A DNA stretch of 64,000 bases, taken from assembly GCA_032718865.1 (NCBI GenBank), contig JALUTQ010000046.1:1054001-1118000 (forward strand), in the 5' to 3' direction. A program made the position numbers and the translations under genes. Origin of the DNA: Tilletia caries. Its lineage: Eukaryota > Basidiomycota > Exobasidiomycetes > Tilletiales > Tilletiaceae. Within the stretch, counting starts at the first letter, position 1. Every line of letters starts with the position of its first letter. The notes under the pieces are model-generated. The model searched no databases and had not been told where the DNA came from. It saw nothing but the letters and a program-made list of their open reading frames with translations. This document shows positions 1 to 11,478 of this stretch, piece by piece.

Positions 1-221
1 GTTAGCATCTGGCAAGGCGCAACTTAGAATCGCGCACCTTCAACCTTGACCACTGATCCTCGTCCTCCGTGCGTCCCATGAGTCAAGACTTGATGAGCGT
101 CTCAGCCAAACATGTCCTAGGCCCCAGCGCGCCTGTCCGCCTGAATCAGGTTTCAGGGAAGTATGCCGAAAGATTGATTCAATTCCCAACTGCGTTGAAC
201 GAAGAAAGGTGCTTCACGCCT

Positions 222-1490
222 TCACAAGAGCGCGAAGGCACACACCGCGACCGCACCCGCCATCATCACCGCCGACGCCGCACTTCGCGCGCTGATCACC
301 GTCCTAGCACCCGACTTCTTCGCAGCATTCTCGTGTGTAAAATGCTTCACCTCCAAGAGGGACTTGACCATGTCGCCTACACCGCGCTCGATGAACATGG
401 GCGAGCCCGAGAAGGGATCGTCGTCGTCGTCGTCGATGAGCTTGTGGTTGCGCCGGTAGGGGGCATGGGTCGTCGGTGGCATTGCGCGCTGGCGGTAGCG
501 CGGGACCGAGCGCTCTTCAGCGGGAGCTAGGGCGGCGGCAGGGATAACAAGGCCTGGTGTAGCACCATTCGCAGCACCGTCACTCATTGCGTTCATCAGA
601 GAGGGAAGGTCGATAACAATCTTCCCGTCATCCGTAAGAGAAGCAGGGATGGAGATAGGCGTGCCTGAGCTTGCTGTGACCGGGGAGAGAGGAGAAGCAA
701 AAGATTGCTTGGCAGGGTTGCCCAGTAGCTGCAGCGTCGGCAAGCTGACCTCTCTCAGACTGCCATGTCCGCCACCAGGTGTAACGTCTTCGGACTTCGG
801 CTTCGTCTCTGGCTCGGTTGGTGTCGCCATGGTCTTCATATCGCCACAAGGATTAGAACAAGAAGCGTCCTTCTTCGGCTCGACCGGCGTCATGATGACC
901 TTGGGGTCGCCACCAGGAGCAACAGCAGCGACATCCTTCTTCGGCTCGACCGGCGTCGTGATGATCTTGGGGTCGCCATCAGGAGCAACAGCAGCGACAT
1001 CCTTCTTCGGCTCGACCGGCGTCATGATGATCTTGGGGTCGCCATCAGGAGCAACAGCAGCGACATCCTTCTTCGGAGCGGTCATCGTTGCGGTGTTTTT
1101 CGGGTCGTCACCAGGAAAAACAGGAGCAGCGCCCGTCTTCGGATCTTTCTTCGAATCGGCCTTCTTCTCCGGGTCGTCGCCAGGAAAAACAGGAGCAACA
1201 TCCCTCGCTGTCGGTGCCGACGGTGTGTCATCACCGCTCCAGTGGCGAGTAAAGAGTTGTCGGCCGTCCAGCGTCTGCGTGACCGCCGTTCGTACGTTAA
1301 GTCCAGCTGACTGTGTCTCGACGCCACCTGCCAGATCTCGAGCTTGGACACTAAAAAGTAATAATCGCCCCAGATCAGTCAAAAAGTCGAATTGACATCG
1401 AAGGAGGAATGAAGAAGGTACTCACTTGGCACCGTTCCTGATGCCGGTAGCGATGGCTGTGGCGGCCAGCAAGGCGAAATGAGTCTGCAT
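222..1490 (-). CDS. Secreted, probably GPI-anchored protein with 22-residue repeats
   Basis: Two exons (1490-1426 and 1350-222) joined by a 75-nt GTGAGT...TTTTAG intron give 397 aa. The first exon encodes a hydrophobic signal-peptide-like start (MQTHFALLAATAIATG). The middle holds two VFPGDDP segments, then four tandem 22-residue repeats rich in Pro, Lys and Asp. A hexa-Asp run (LIDDDDDDPF) lies near residue 330, and the chain ends in a hydrophobic tail (MMAGAVAVCAFALL) preceded by small residues, as in GPI-anchor signals. No catalytic domain is recognisable. The likely location is cell wall or plasma membrane, as inferred from the two end signals. The start is chosen because it supplies the signal peptide and keeps frame across the intron. 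Function unknown. Confidence 0.72.
813..1076 (-). repeat. Four tandem 66-bp coding repeats
   Basis: Direct 66-bp repeats inside the secreted-protein gene encode a unit starting PKKDVAAVAPDGDPK and ending TPVE. The first three copies are nearly identical at DNA level; the fourth (PKKDASCSNPCGD) is diverged and gains two cysteines. This suggests recent copy-number change of the first three units. Confidence 0.85.
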
Positions 1491-1972
1491 GATGACTTGA
1501 TGAAGGGAGGACGGAACGTCGAGTTTCTAGAAGGTGTAGAGGAAGGAGGAAAGCTTTCGTGACCAGCACGTAGATCGTGAGTAGAGGGATGGGTTAGATG
1601 AGGCGTAAAAGGTAGTCAGAAGATAACGTTGGGGTCCGGCCCGTGTGAAGCAGAAGGGAGAAAGAGGAGATGTTGGAAGGGTGAGGATGGGAAATGGACA
1701 GGGTCATCAGTAAAAACCTTTTCCTTTTATGCCCATGCCGGACGTTGGGGCACGGGTGAATGAGGAAAGGATGTTTCCGCCCCGGCGTTGTGTCGCGCTG
1801 TCATCGGGGCTGAGGCATGGCTGAAAGAGGAAAATGAGCTTTACGCCCCGTCGTCTCATCGGCAAATGGAAGGTCCAACGCAAGAACGAAGCCAGCGAAA
1901 TCCGTGCACACGGTTGAACTGGGGGTGATGTCAACTCCGAGCGATGCCAGTTTGCGTTTCAAAAGTTCCTGG
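1491..1972. other. Intergenic, 482 bp
   Basis: Lies between the MRF1 stop and the start codon of the repeat-protein gene, so it should hold the MRF1 3' end and the promoter of the next gene. Two loosely similar segments (about 1770-1815 and 1825-1870) contain GAGGAAA and CGCCCC blocks. I see no gene. Confidence 0.5.
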
Positions 1973-3732
1973 TCATCTCCTTTTGCCCTTCTTCCCATCC
2001 GCGGCGCCGGCTTCAGGAGCCAAGGCCACAGCCTCAGCCCTGAGCTCCGCAAGCATCGACTCCAACCTCTGATTCAGGTTCTGCTCCCGCAACGCATCCA
2101 ACAGACGGGACAGGCCCCTCCCTTCATCGACAAGGCCGTCCATGATGGCATCAATGCCGGTGAGGGAAATTCCCACCCGATGATCCGTCACTCGGTCCTG
2201 AAAAAGGTATGGGACCGGTGAGTATCGATCAGCAAAAGGAAGATGACAGCAAAGCTAGAGGACGCACCTGAGGGAAGCAGTAAGTTCGTATCCGATCACC
2301 GCGGTCCATCGTCCCAATTTGTCCTTGCCTAGCCGCTCGCGCCGAGCTCATCTGCTCCCGCATCCGTCGATCCATCAATCGCGCCCGAAGAATGGAGAAC
2401 GCCTTGGTTCGATTCTGTTCAGAGCGATGGGGCCGCACAGGAGGAGGTCAGCCACGAAAAGAAGCATATTCAGAGGTTGTGCCCTCCAAGCGTCTCACCT
2501 GATGCTGAGACCGCGAATCCTGCATGGATACCGTAATCCCCGTAGGCTCATGCGTCAATCTGACCGCCGACTCCGTCTTGTTGACATGCTGCCCACCGGC
2601 CCCCCTCGACCGCATGACCTCGATCTTGACATCCTTCATATCAAATAGCTCTGCCTCCTCCTGCGCAGTTCCGTCCTCTACAACGGGAAGGACCACAACC
2701 GCCATGGCGCTCGTTTGAATCCTGCCAGTCGATTGCGTCACGGGCACCCGTTGGACTCGATGGACGCCTGCCTCCCATTTGAGTAGACCGTACGCTCCTT
2801 TTCCCTTGACTTCCATGATGGCCTCCTTGCACCCATCACCCGAGCTGGCCTTCGCAGCACCGACGTCGAACTCCGTTAGACTCAACAACTCTGTCGTGTA
2901 CCCCTCCGGCCGAGCCTCGCAGTACTTTGTGTACATCCTCAGCATCTCGCCAGTGAATAAGCTCGACTCCTCGCCGCCCACACCGGGCCGAAGCTCGAGA
3001 ATCGCGTCGGAGGCGTCGAGCGGGTTGGGTGGGAGGATGAGTTGGATGAGGGTGGAGCGGAGGGTGTAAATGTCGTCAGCGAGCGCAGAGAGCTCTTCAT
3101 CTGCAAGCGCGCGCATCTCCGGGTCGGGATCGGATTCGGCGAGCTTGAGCGCATTGGCGCGTTGCTGAGAGCGGAGAATTCCATGCACCCAGGTGTAAGC
3201 AAAAAAAGATCCACAGCTTTCCCTCGGAACGATGGACAAGACAAAACGTACCTCTTCTTTCGCAGCCCATTCTTCCCATATTCTGTGTACACCGTCCAAC
3301 TCTTTCAGCTGCCCAGCTCTTTCCTGGACTTCCGCTCCTCCATCGGCATAGTCGCTCTGCAATCTCATGTTGCATCAGCCTAGAAGAACATCGAACACTG
3401 TTCCAAAAAGGGTGAAAGGCACTCACCGAGCTCATCTCCACCAGCAATCGATCCCGCTTCTTCTCGCATTCGACTGCATACTGCGCCAAGATATCTTCGG
3501 CGGTAGGGACGTAAGCATATGTGGATACGAGTCGGACGCTGGTGCAGTGTCGACAGTGGGAGCAGGGCTGTGTTGCTCGCCCGCGCTTGGGAAGCCAGTT
3601 AATGGAGCCGTGAGGTGAAGTCGGTCGGGATACCGCCGCGACGCCTGCTCTCGCAGAACTGACGCCGCCGAAAAAGTTGAAGGGCAACCGTGCCGTGGCA
3701 GCGCAGACAATGCGAGTCGCGCGTATGCTCAT
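1973..3732 (-). CDS. MRF1: Mitochondrial peptide chain release factor 1
   Basis: Class I release factor that reads stop codons and hydrolyses peptidyl-tRNA on mitochondrial ribosomes. Five exons (3732-3427, 3356-3252, 3164-2499, 2414-2268, 2197-1973) give 482 aa with consistent phases. Visible family marks are the GVGGEE segment, the RVPVTQSTGR stretch carrying the RF1-type PVT codon-recognition tripeptide, and SRGAGGQHVN with the catalytic GGQ loop. The DRGDRIRTYCFPQ / DRVTDHRVG segments follow, typical of RF1. The N terminus is rich in Arg, Ala and Ser and lacks acidic residues early, as expected for mitochondrial import. Intron 2 (3251-3165) is 87 nt, in frame and stop-free, so unspliced message would still be readable. 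The C terminus ends in a basic GKKGKRR tail. Confidence 0.93.
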
Positions 3733-3984
3733 CCTGTTCAGAATCGGTGCCAGCTCTGGAACGCATTTCGTTACGTTCGGCGAAGAGATCTTCCTCCGCG
3801 CGCTCGGAGCCTTTCATTATTGAGAGCGTTTTCAGCAAGTGGAAAAGGGTTGATGCCTTGATGGATGTCTTGATGAGGAATCTACAGCAGCATTGTACAA
3901 GAACATGAAAGAGATATGGCCGAGATCCGCAAGCCTGAACCACAGAGAGCCTCCGTCGAAACACATGTTTCCCCCTTCACCGCT

Positions 3985-6404
3985 TCACCACCCAAAGTCC
4001 TCGCGGAACACCTCCATCTCACCCACCTGCACGACCCTCGTTGACCCAGCCAATGCACCTCCCAAATCCGTCCCCCGACCCCTTGCAATGTCAAGCTGCA
4101 CTCCATTCGCAGCCCTGACCGTACCATCAGCCAACCCCGTCGGCCCACAGACTACTAGGCCAACCCTCGGTCGGTGCACCCCCGTCGCCGTTGACACCAA
4201 CGAGCCCAAGAAGTCCTTCAGGAGCAAATCCGGCTCGATCCGTTCCCCACGTCGCAGGACCCACGGAGGCGCAGAAGAAGCGCTCGAGCTTGAGTCCTGC
4301 TCCTTCCCGAGGATAGGGACTACATCCGCGGCTTCCTCGAGGTCCGTGTGAGCCGAGACCGAAACAGATTTTTCACTCGTGTCTTCCTGTTGCTCGGACG
4401 AGGTACTGCTCGAGCCGATGCGGGTGGGGGCCGCAGGACGGAGGGAGTCTGTCGCCGGGACGGAAGGGACCAAGGTGGTCGAGAGGACGTCGCCCAGTTG
4501 ATGGCCGGTGACGTGAACAATGATCTCGAGCCAATCCCCTGTAACGAGCTCGGTAGCGATTTGGAGCTGTTCTTCTGCCCAAGCAATGTGAGCTGAATGA
4601 ACAGAGGCGAAAGAAGTCAGTGAAAAGTGGTCATGAAACGTCAAAGTACGAGACTCACCCTCATTTCGAACACTCCACACAAAGAGCACCTTCTGCGGCC
4701 ACTTCTTCTGACCATCCTTGGCTTCGTGCCCTGCCTCCTTCTCCACCACTGTGTTGATTGAACCCAACCCCTCCGCTTTGCTCCGAGCCCAAATGAGCTC
4801 CAACAACAACCCGAGCGGGTATGTGATCCCACTTCCACCACAGATAAAGAGTACGCCGTCGTGTCGGGCGAGTGGAGACCGGCGCTCGAGCTCAGAGATG
4901 TGTCGTTGATGGGGACTGACAGAAGCGAGGTCCTTGTCATCAGTCTTCAGGGATGAAAGGGTGCTGGTTGAGGCAGGGTCAAGTAGGGAGGGAGTCGAGA
5001 TGGAACCGTAGGGCCCATCAACAATGGCAGTCCACTGAACATTGAGAACAGATGCTTTCTCATCCTCGGTGAGACCATTCGAAGCCGATGCTGATACTCT
5101 CACCCACTCCGCCAGCTGAGTTGTCCAGCCGCTCTTCCGCCTCGTCGCCCGAGCAAATAGGACCATATGACCCAAAGGCGCATGGCGATCCTCCGGTGGC
5201 AACGAGACAATGGTAAATGGATGCGAGTGCGCTGCGGACTGGATCCAGAACCGGGCAAAGGAGAATAGGGAGAACGACGTCGATGAGGCGCGGGAGGGGA
5301 TCGAGGGGAAGAGACGGAGGTAGACGTGTTGGCCTGGCCTCCATCTGGCCATAGTGGGGACGACGATGCGGGTGAGCGAGTCCGAGTCAGTGGAGGTCGA
5401 AGAAGATGTGAAGACGGAGAGGTGGACGGTGGTGTGCATGAGGAAGTCGGAGTGTTGAAGCCAGCGGCCGACTCGGAGGGCGATGTTAAGCAGGTAGAAA
5501 AAGGTGGCCGCATACATGAACCGCCTGTGGCAGAGATAAGTGATGAGCAAGCAAACACATCAAGAAAATATCTGTCTACCAAAGGTCTCGAGATAGAAAA
5601 CTTACCAGCTCGTGAGGATATTCTCGCAATGGACCCACATGGCAACGAGGAACACGAGTGCGATTGGAATGTGGATAGCGAGCCAGAGAGCATAACAGCG
5701 CTGCCTGATGACGCGGCTGGAGGGCAGAACGAGGATGGCCAGGGCAACATAGGCGAGGATGCCGGTTGTGTAAATATTGTCTGACTTGAAGATGTATGCG
5801 ACTTGGGTCGAACCGCCTTCTTGAACTGCCTGGTAGATAAATCTAAGTTGAAGGCCAGAAAGGGTGTGAGCGGGCACATGTTTCTCAGAACAACCAGGCT
5901 GGGATAAGTTGTTACTCACGGAACGGTATGTACGGTGGCTAAGAACATGGCGAAGCGTGCACCCCATGCATGCCAGACGAGCCACGTTTCTGACTTGACG
6001 CCAGTGAGGGTGGTGAGGTAGCTAACTTTTGCCGACGTTGCGTAGAGGAATGGCAGGGTTCCCAATGCAAGAAACCCGGCACGAAGGGCGAGTGGCGGCG
6101 ATCCATAAACAGAAAGAGTTCGGTAGTATGGCTGTACGGCGAAGGTGAGGATAGTAAAGGGAATTAGGAAAGCGATCGTGATGAGGAGGATCGTGCCCAG
6201 AGAGCGAGGTTGTGCGGCGAGATACCGGTACGATGCGATAGGTCTTTGATGCTGGGACAGCTTGGGCTTCAAGAAGTGATGGGCGATGGACCAGCAGAGG
6301 ATCAGTCCTGCCGCTGTGCCGGCGATGGCATTGCTGTATTTTGGCTGGGTGTCCCAGGGGTCGCCAGTGGCCTTGTTGGGATGCTCCAGCGGGGAGATCA
6401 CCAT
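3985..6404 (-). CDS. Ferric reductase (FRE/NOX-type transmembrane oxidoreductase)
   Basis: Plasma-membrane flavocytochrome that passes electrons from NADPH through FAD and two haems to extracellular ferric or cupric ions. Four exons (6404-5920, 5842-5606, 5524-4659, 4592-3985) give 731 aa. The N-terminal half has several membrane spans with both haem-ligand pairs in canonical H-x13-H spacing (HAWGARFAMFLATVH and HIPIALVFLVAMWVH). The cytosolic half shows the FAD-binding HPFT motif and an NADPH-binding FICGGSGITYPLG loop, ending with VVCGPTGLADG and a C-terminal FREDFGW as in fungal FREs. A low-complexity Ser/Glu insert precedes the last block. All key residues are present, so it should be active. 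Iron limitation usually controls such genes, but I identified no regulatory site. Confidence 0.93.
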
Positions 6405-7466
6405 CTCTTGAATTTACGCAGGAAAGGCGGAATCAAAAGGGAGACGGCGAGGGGCGGGAAGAAGGATGGGAAGGAAGGGGGGGGGGGGGGTCGTCGCAGC
6501 GGTCGCTTCTCCCTCCTCTCTTTTATAGGTACCCCTTCTCTCCTCCGGAGCTTTCCACAGGGCAGGGCAGACCCTGACAGATGAGGCGATGAGGGGAGGA
6601 ACTTTAATCACCGGTTCGCGGTTCGGAGCCTTTCGCGTGCCTCGCACCTCACCAGAAACGGAGAACGCCGTTCCATTGGGACGCGAAGGCACGCGACTCG
6701 CGACTCGCGAGCCTGACCCGGAGAGCGGAGAGGAAGCGGTCAAGACCCACAGAACGCAGGTGGTTCAGGTCATATGTGCTTCGATTTCCAACTGCAGAGT
6801 ACATATATGTAGACCTTCCTGGGGCCCAGCGTCCGTGTTCTACCCCGTGAATCACCCCCGATCAGCGTCTCACTTTTGTGCGGTCTGTGGAGTGTGGAGC
6901 AGAACAGTAATTTCAGCCAGTTATACGTCCATGTGCACATACATTGGAAAGGCGGGAGCCTACTTACCCCTGCGAGGACGAGAATTGATGCTGGAAGAAC
7001 TGCGGCTGGAGGGAAGGAAAGAGAAGGGAAGGAGAGAAAAAAGAGAAGCTATGGCTGAGGGAAGAGTTGTAAGGAGGGAGAAGCTGAGAAAGTCAGCCAT
7101 CAACGGAAGCGGGGTTCTGTACTGTGACTCGGGGATATTCAGCTGCTATCAGAGCCTGCTGCTGTGCGGCTTTGACAACAGAGTAGGCAAGCGCCCAGAT
7201 AGTAGAACCGTATCGATGGAAGATCGCTGCTTGATGGTGGCTGGTGGAGAGACGAGAGAGGGAGGGAAGGGAGATAGAGAGAGATGTGTGGTTGGATCGA
7301 AGAAGGATGGGGCTGGAGCAGGAGGGACTGTGACAAAAACGAGGCATACGATGTGAGAAAGGGTCAGCAGAGTGCATGCGTGCAGGAATGGAGGGAAGGC
7401 CGGAGGATGAGGTCGACGATGTCAACGATGAAAGCGAGAATGAAATTCGGATTGCCGATAGCCTCC
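6405..7466. other. Intergenic between ferric reductase and LCL2, about 1.06 kb
   Basis: Contains the ferric reductase promoter on the minus strand and the LCL2 3' flank. It includes a 14-G homopolymer at 6477-6490, about 75 bp upstream of the reductase start, and purine-rich stretches around 7010-7090. Open frames here (for example 6589-7356 plus) are compositionally biased and resemble no family I know. Confidence 0.5.
6477..6490. repeat. Poly-G run of 14
   Basis: Homopolymer in the immediate upstream region of the ferric reductase. Such runs are length-unstable and may also be sequencing-sensitive. Confidence 0.8.
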
Positions 7467-8057
7467 TCAAAGATCCTTCAGCTTGAACCCGGATCCGACC
7501 CGTAATAACTTTTGCACCTGCCCACACTCCGTTCCCGTCACACAGATCGTACCACCCGCCCCAGCACCCGGTCCGCTTCCCTTCCCGTGATCACCACCAT
7601 CGTCCGACTCTAGATCGGCATAGGCGCATGCGATCTGCTGAGGAAACGGACATGGGCACTCCTTCGGACTTGACACGCAGCTGAGAGTGCGCGGGCAGAG
7701 GTACTGTGTGCAGTGTGCCGCTTCGACTCGTTCGTGAAACCATTTCGCGTCCTGCAAAACAAGTAAGAGAGTCAGAACAGTAGGGAGACGCAGACAGGAT
7801 CAGAATCAACTCACTCCGAGTGGGGGTGCCTCCTGCTCAGCAGCGTGATGTTGTCCGCTGAAGAAGTTCTGGAAGAAGCCTTGCGCATTGACCAAGGGTG
7901 GGAGGGCACTGGCCAGCATGGCGAGTACGAAGAGGAGGAGGAGCAGTCCTCGCCGTGGAAGCGCGTCCGCTGTGTTTGAGAAGACTGTAGTTGGCCACTT
8001 CATCGCTGCTGTTGGGGGGGATGTATGCTGTTGCTGTTGATGCTGGTGGTCGTGCAT
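7467..8057 (-). CDS. LCL2: LCL2-family secreted protein
   Basis: Small secretory-pathway protein of the fungal Long Chronological Lifespan 2 family, linked in yeast to ER-associated degradation. Two exons (8057-7815, 7751-7467) give 175 aa. An in-frame Met at 8003 (MKWPTTVF...) would give 157 aa and puts the hydrophobic segment (GLLLLLFVLAMLASALPP) nearer the N terminus; either start is possible. After the signal peptide come the family's FFQNFF motif and a cysteine-rich core (AHCTQYLCPRTLSCVSSPKECPCPF). An Asp/Gly-rich linker and a CVTG segment follow. It is transcribed divergently from the NUR1-like gene with only about 146 bp between start codons, so the two probably share a promoter region. 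Confidence 0.87.
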
Positions 8058-8203
8058 GCGATGATGTGGAACAGCGATGTGCGAGGTTTAGGGTTAGCCA
8101 CGTGGCAGCATTTTTGGTGTTGTTCTCGCCTGTGCGACCCGTCCGACCTCGACATCAACGCATCAACAACGACAACGACAGCGAGAAGAAGGTCAAGAAC
8201 AGG

Positions 8204-10315
8204 ATGAGCGGCAGCAGCAGCAACACGCGCACGCCGCGCAAGACCCTCGCTGGCAGTCCCCTTGTGCGCTCAGTCACACATCGGCTAGCCGGACGAGCAT
8301 CCGACAGCTTCCTCGCCCAGCGGCCGCCCTCCTCCTCAGCGGCATCCCCCTCCATCCCACGCTCTCCCTCAACACCCTACCACCAGTTTGCAGCGGCCCA
8401 GAGAAGCCGTCTCGGTCCCAGACATCAGAACCCCACGTCCTCGCCCTTCAGCATCGCTGCCGACACCTCTGCATACAGCTTGGATGATAGCTATGCGTCC
8501 GGCACCAGCTCGCCTGCTTTTCGCAAGGGGAGCGTCCAGGGCTTCGTCAGTGCGGTCAAACCAAGGACTAGCATGTCCCGGCCGGGGATCGTTACTGTTC
8601 GTGGGGCGGGTCGACAAAGTACAGCGCAGGATGAAGGGGCGGCACAGCCTTCATCCTCGTCTCCGAAACGGCCAAGACACGTCCGCCGAACACCCCTCAG
8701 TCAGAAGTAAGTTTCCCCGCCCAACCTTCCTCCTGATGAGTATCAAGATGGTAGCTGACTCTACTTCTTGCTCCACAGGCTGAAACAGTATCCCGTCGAC
8801 CTCATGCATACCCTCTACCTCCGATACATGGTCGACTTCTCCCCGTCTCAGATTATCTTCGAAACCTCACCCACCCTACCCATCGTCCTCGGCGCATTAC
8901 TCCATCTCATCAGCCTCATAGCGTGCGTCTTCATGAACCCATCAGCCGGGCCTTCGGCTGCATCCGTGTCGTCTTCAGTATCGGCTGGCATGTTCAAAGC
9001 TGGGGCTGCTGTAGCGGGCGGTGGGAGCGGCGGTGCAAAAGCGGCAGGAGGGGGATCCGGTAAACCTGCTCTCTTTCGTCAGAGCGGCAATGCAGCTGAG
9101 CGGAGCTCGCGTTCACAACCTCCGCCCATGATGGGTCACGTCCCAGATAGCGCCATACCTGATCTCCGCTCCCTCGCTCGAGCACGGCACGACGATTGGA
9201 TGCGATGGACAGTGAGTTTCTATTATTATTACTTCCTTTCTGCGTGTGCAATACTCATTCGACCACTTCTCGAACAGTCCATCCTCCTCACCCTCGCCCT
9301 CCTCCTCGCCGCCACCGGAATTGCGTACAAGCTATTCACCACCACACGCAAGTACACCTTCTGGATGCGCACCGAATTCGACACCCTCCGATCCTCCCGC
9401 GTCAAACTCGTAACCCTTCCCCTCGACGAGGACGTCGAACCATTACCCCTGAAAGAAAGGGTGAGGGCCTGGGCGATGAGCAAGTTGAGAGGCGTGCCGG
9501 TCCTGGGTTGGTTCTTGGGGGAGGAAGAGGTTGTCGCGTCGGCGGGGGAGACCAAGATGTATAGTTTGGAGACATGGGATCCGCCGACGATGCTTTTGCG
9601 GTTATTCTGGTGAGTCAACGTATTCGAGGGGCTTTACCATTCTCGCATCCCAGTCCGCTCACGTGGTTGACTTCCCTTCTTCCCTTGCGCTACCAGCATC
9701 TACTCGCCCCTTCACGCCTTCCTTTGGTCCCTCTCCTCCCCCCTTTTCCCCTCCACCTCAAGCGCAGCCTCTGTCTCCCTCCTCAGCCGCTTCTTTGCCC
9801 TCGTCCTCTGGCCAGCGCTCCATATCGCGGTCGGAGCGCAGCTCTTCGCCCTGGTGCACTTTTTCCAGACCCTCGTGCAGGATCGGACATTGGTTCAGAG
9901 CGAGGCCATGCATGAGTATGATGAGAAGGTACGTTCTGGAGTTGTGTAGTGACAAAGTTCCTGGAGGCTTCTGATCTTGGATTACCTTTCAATCCAGTTC
10001 GTCTTCGCGCGTGCGATGCCGATGATGTGCAACGCCTCCACGATGACGAATGAGGCCGAAACGATCGACCTGGGCCACCAATTCCGAGGTGGGGTCGTCA
10101 TGCCTCTCTCTCTGAGGATGGACCGAAAAGCTTCCACAACAGCGGCGGTGGGAAGGGAGAAGGAGCGAGCCTTCGAGGATGAGTTGTGCTTTGACGGCGA
10201 GGATGACGAGGACGAAGACGACGAGGAGGAGGATGAGGAGGAGGAGGAGGAGGAGGAGGAGGAGGAGATAAGGAGGAGGAGGAGGAAACAAGGAGGAGGA
10301 TTACGAAGAAAGTGA
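8204..10315 (+). CDS. NUR1: NUR1-like nuclear rim protein (DUF2418 family)
   Basis: Five exons (8204-8706, 8779-9211, 9278-9609, 9697-9928, 9998-10315) give 605 aa in frame. The first 170 residues are Ser/Arg/Pro-rich. The conserved core starts at QYPVDLMHTLYLRYMVDFSP and has hydrophobic spans around LPIVLGALLHLISLIACVFM and SILLTLALLLAATGIAY. It ends in the YSLETWDPPTMLLRLFW / CIYSPLHAFLW block characteristic of DUF2418 proteins. Yeast NUR1 sits in the inner nuclear membrane and helps tether silent rDNA and telomeres; that role is inferred here. The C terminus is an extreme acidic run (about 25 Asp/Glu) switching abruptly to Arg/Lys (IRRRRRKQ), encoded by a GAG/GAC repeat near 10195-10280. 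The second intron (9212-9277, 66 nt) is in frame and stop-free. Confidence 0.75.
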
Positions 10316-11478
10316 AGGGAGGAGGACAGCTCTCGGCTCTCCCCCGTCCACCTTGGGAGCTCGAGGATGCGTGACTCGTGAGTCGTGACCGTTGTGATAT
10401 GATAACTTTGTAGTGTCTCAGACGAACAGCAACTCCCCTTATCCTCACTCACCCGCAGCTCATAGCGGTGGTTGAGCATCGTGTACTGACCATGCTTCCG
10501 CGTCGTTCAATGAACGTGAGGTGGTGCAGGATGCTCCAGCGACTGACAATGCTACATCTTGTTATCTCGAGCGCGTGTTTGCCTGTAATCATCCCGAGAA
10601 GGAGCACCTTGTCTTTCTTCGCTGACTTTTTCACCTTTCAATCTTCTCTCTGCTCGCTCCCCTTTCTTTGCCCTACAGAGCCTGGATCGTCAACGCGCCG
10701 CAATCGATACCAAACAAGCCTCGTCCCTTCATACCGCCTAGCTCCTGCAGGCACCTTCAAGCTCGCCGGCCCCTCTATCGCATCGTCAAGCTCAACTCCC
10801 GACATCGGAACGTCGAGGATTCAGCGTTTGGCATGAAGTGCTTTCCCCGTGTCCGGCATCAGTTCGTCACGCTGCCGAGCATTCATCTTGCTCGCCCGCC
10901 TCCCGCTGCGTTCCGACATTTGACGACTCAACAGCCCACCTCGTCTGCTCCTAGCATCAGCGCATCAGGCATCAGCACTTTATCGCGAAGGTGTCAACGC
11001 AATAATGAGCACTGGCGTGCGTGCTTCATACGCGCCTCGACTAAATACGAACGTGCTCGGCCGCTGATTCAGGATCTGGAAACAGATGCGAGCTCTCTGA
11101 CCTTCTCGACCGGGCGCTGGATGGTAATTTTGTTAACCCATCTTAACCCGACTGACTCTTGTTCTCCCACAGCAGCGTCTCGAATAGTCAAACCTTACAT
11201 TGCATGCGACGAGATAACAGCAAGCGCTGGTCTATGGACTATGGTCTCAGACAAATATATGATTGCATCGTGATCGACTCGGAATTAGTCTGACATCTGA
11301 CATCTGACCGCTGCCAGTCTGATCCACAGTGTGCAACGCACCCTCGTCCCCTCACCTATATATCCTTCTCCTCTTTTCCCTTCGCCTTCTCCTTTCCTCT
11401 TGCCCTGCATCTCCCTTCTCGGCTTCCCTTCCCATCATTTCCCCTCATCTTGACCACCACGACTAGCAACTGCCCGAG
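10316..11478. other. Intergenic, about 1.16 kb, no convincing gene
   Basis: Follows the NUR1-like stop and ends in the promoter of the next locus. A 201-codon open frame (10668-11273, plus) overlaps other open frames, shows no recognisable domain and has no signal peptide, so I do not call it. The last 100 bp are strongly C/T-rich, as in many fungal core promoters. Confidence 0.45.
11357..11363 (+). promoter_or_regulatory. TATA-like box
   Basis: TATATAT about 115 bp upstream of the ATG at 11479, followed by a CT-rich stretch, consistent with a fungal core promoter for the APH-like locus. Confidence 0.4.

Noticed and set aside
649..1395. 248-codon plus-strand frame opposite the repeat-protein gene
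   Set aside because: Antisense shadow produced by the same 66-bp repeats; the minus frame has signal peptide, intron and GPI-type tail.
6589..7356. 255-codon plus-strand frame upstream of the ferric reductase
   Set aside because: Biased, purine-rich composition, no family resemblance, overlaps promoter and 3' UTR sequence.
9982..10479. Poly-Ser minus-strand frame
   Set aside because: Mirror image of the GAG/GAC repeat encoding the acidic tail of the NUR1-like protein.
10668..11273. 201-codon plus frame between the NUR1-like gene and the APH-like locus
   Set aside because: No domain, no splice support, overlapping alternative frames; left as intergenic.
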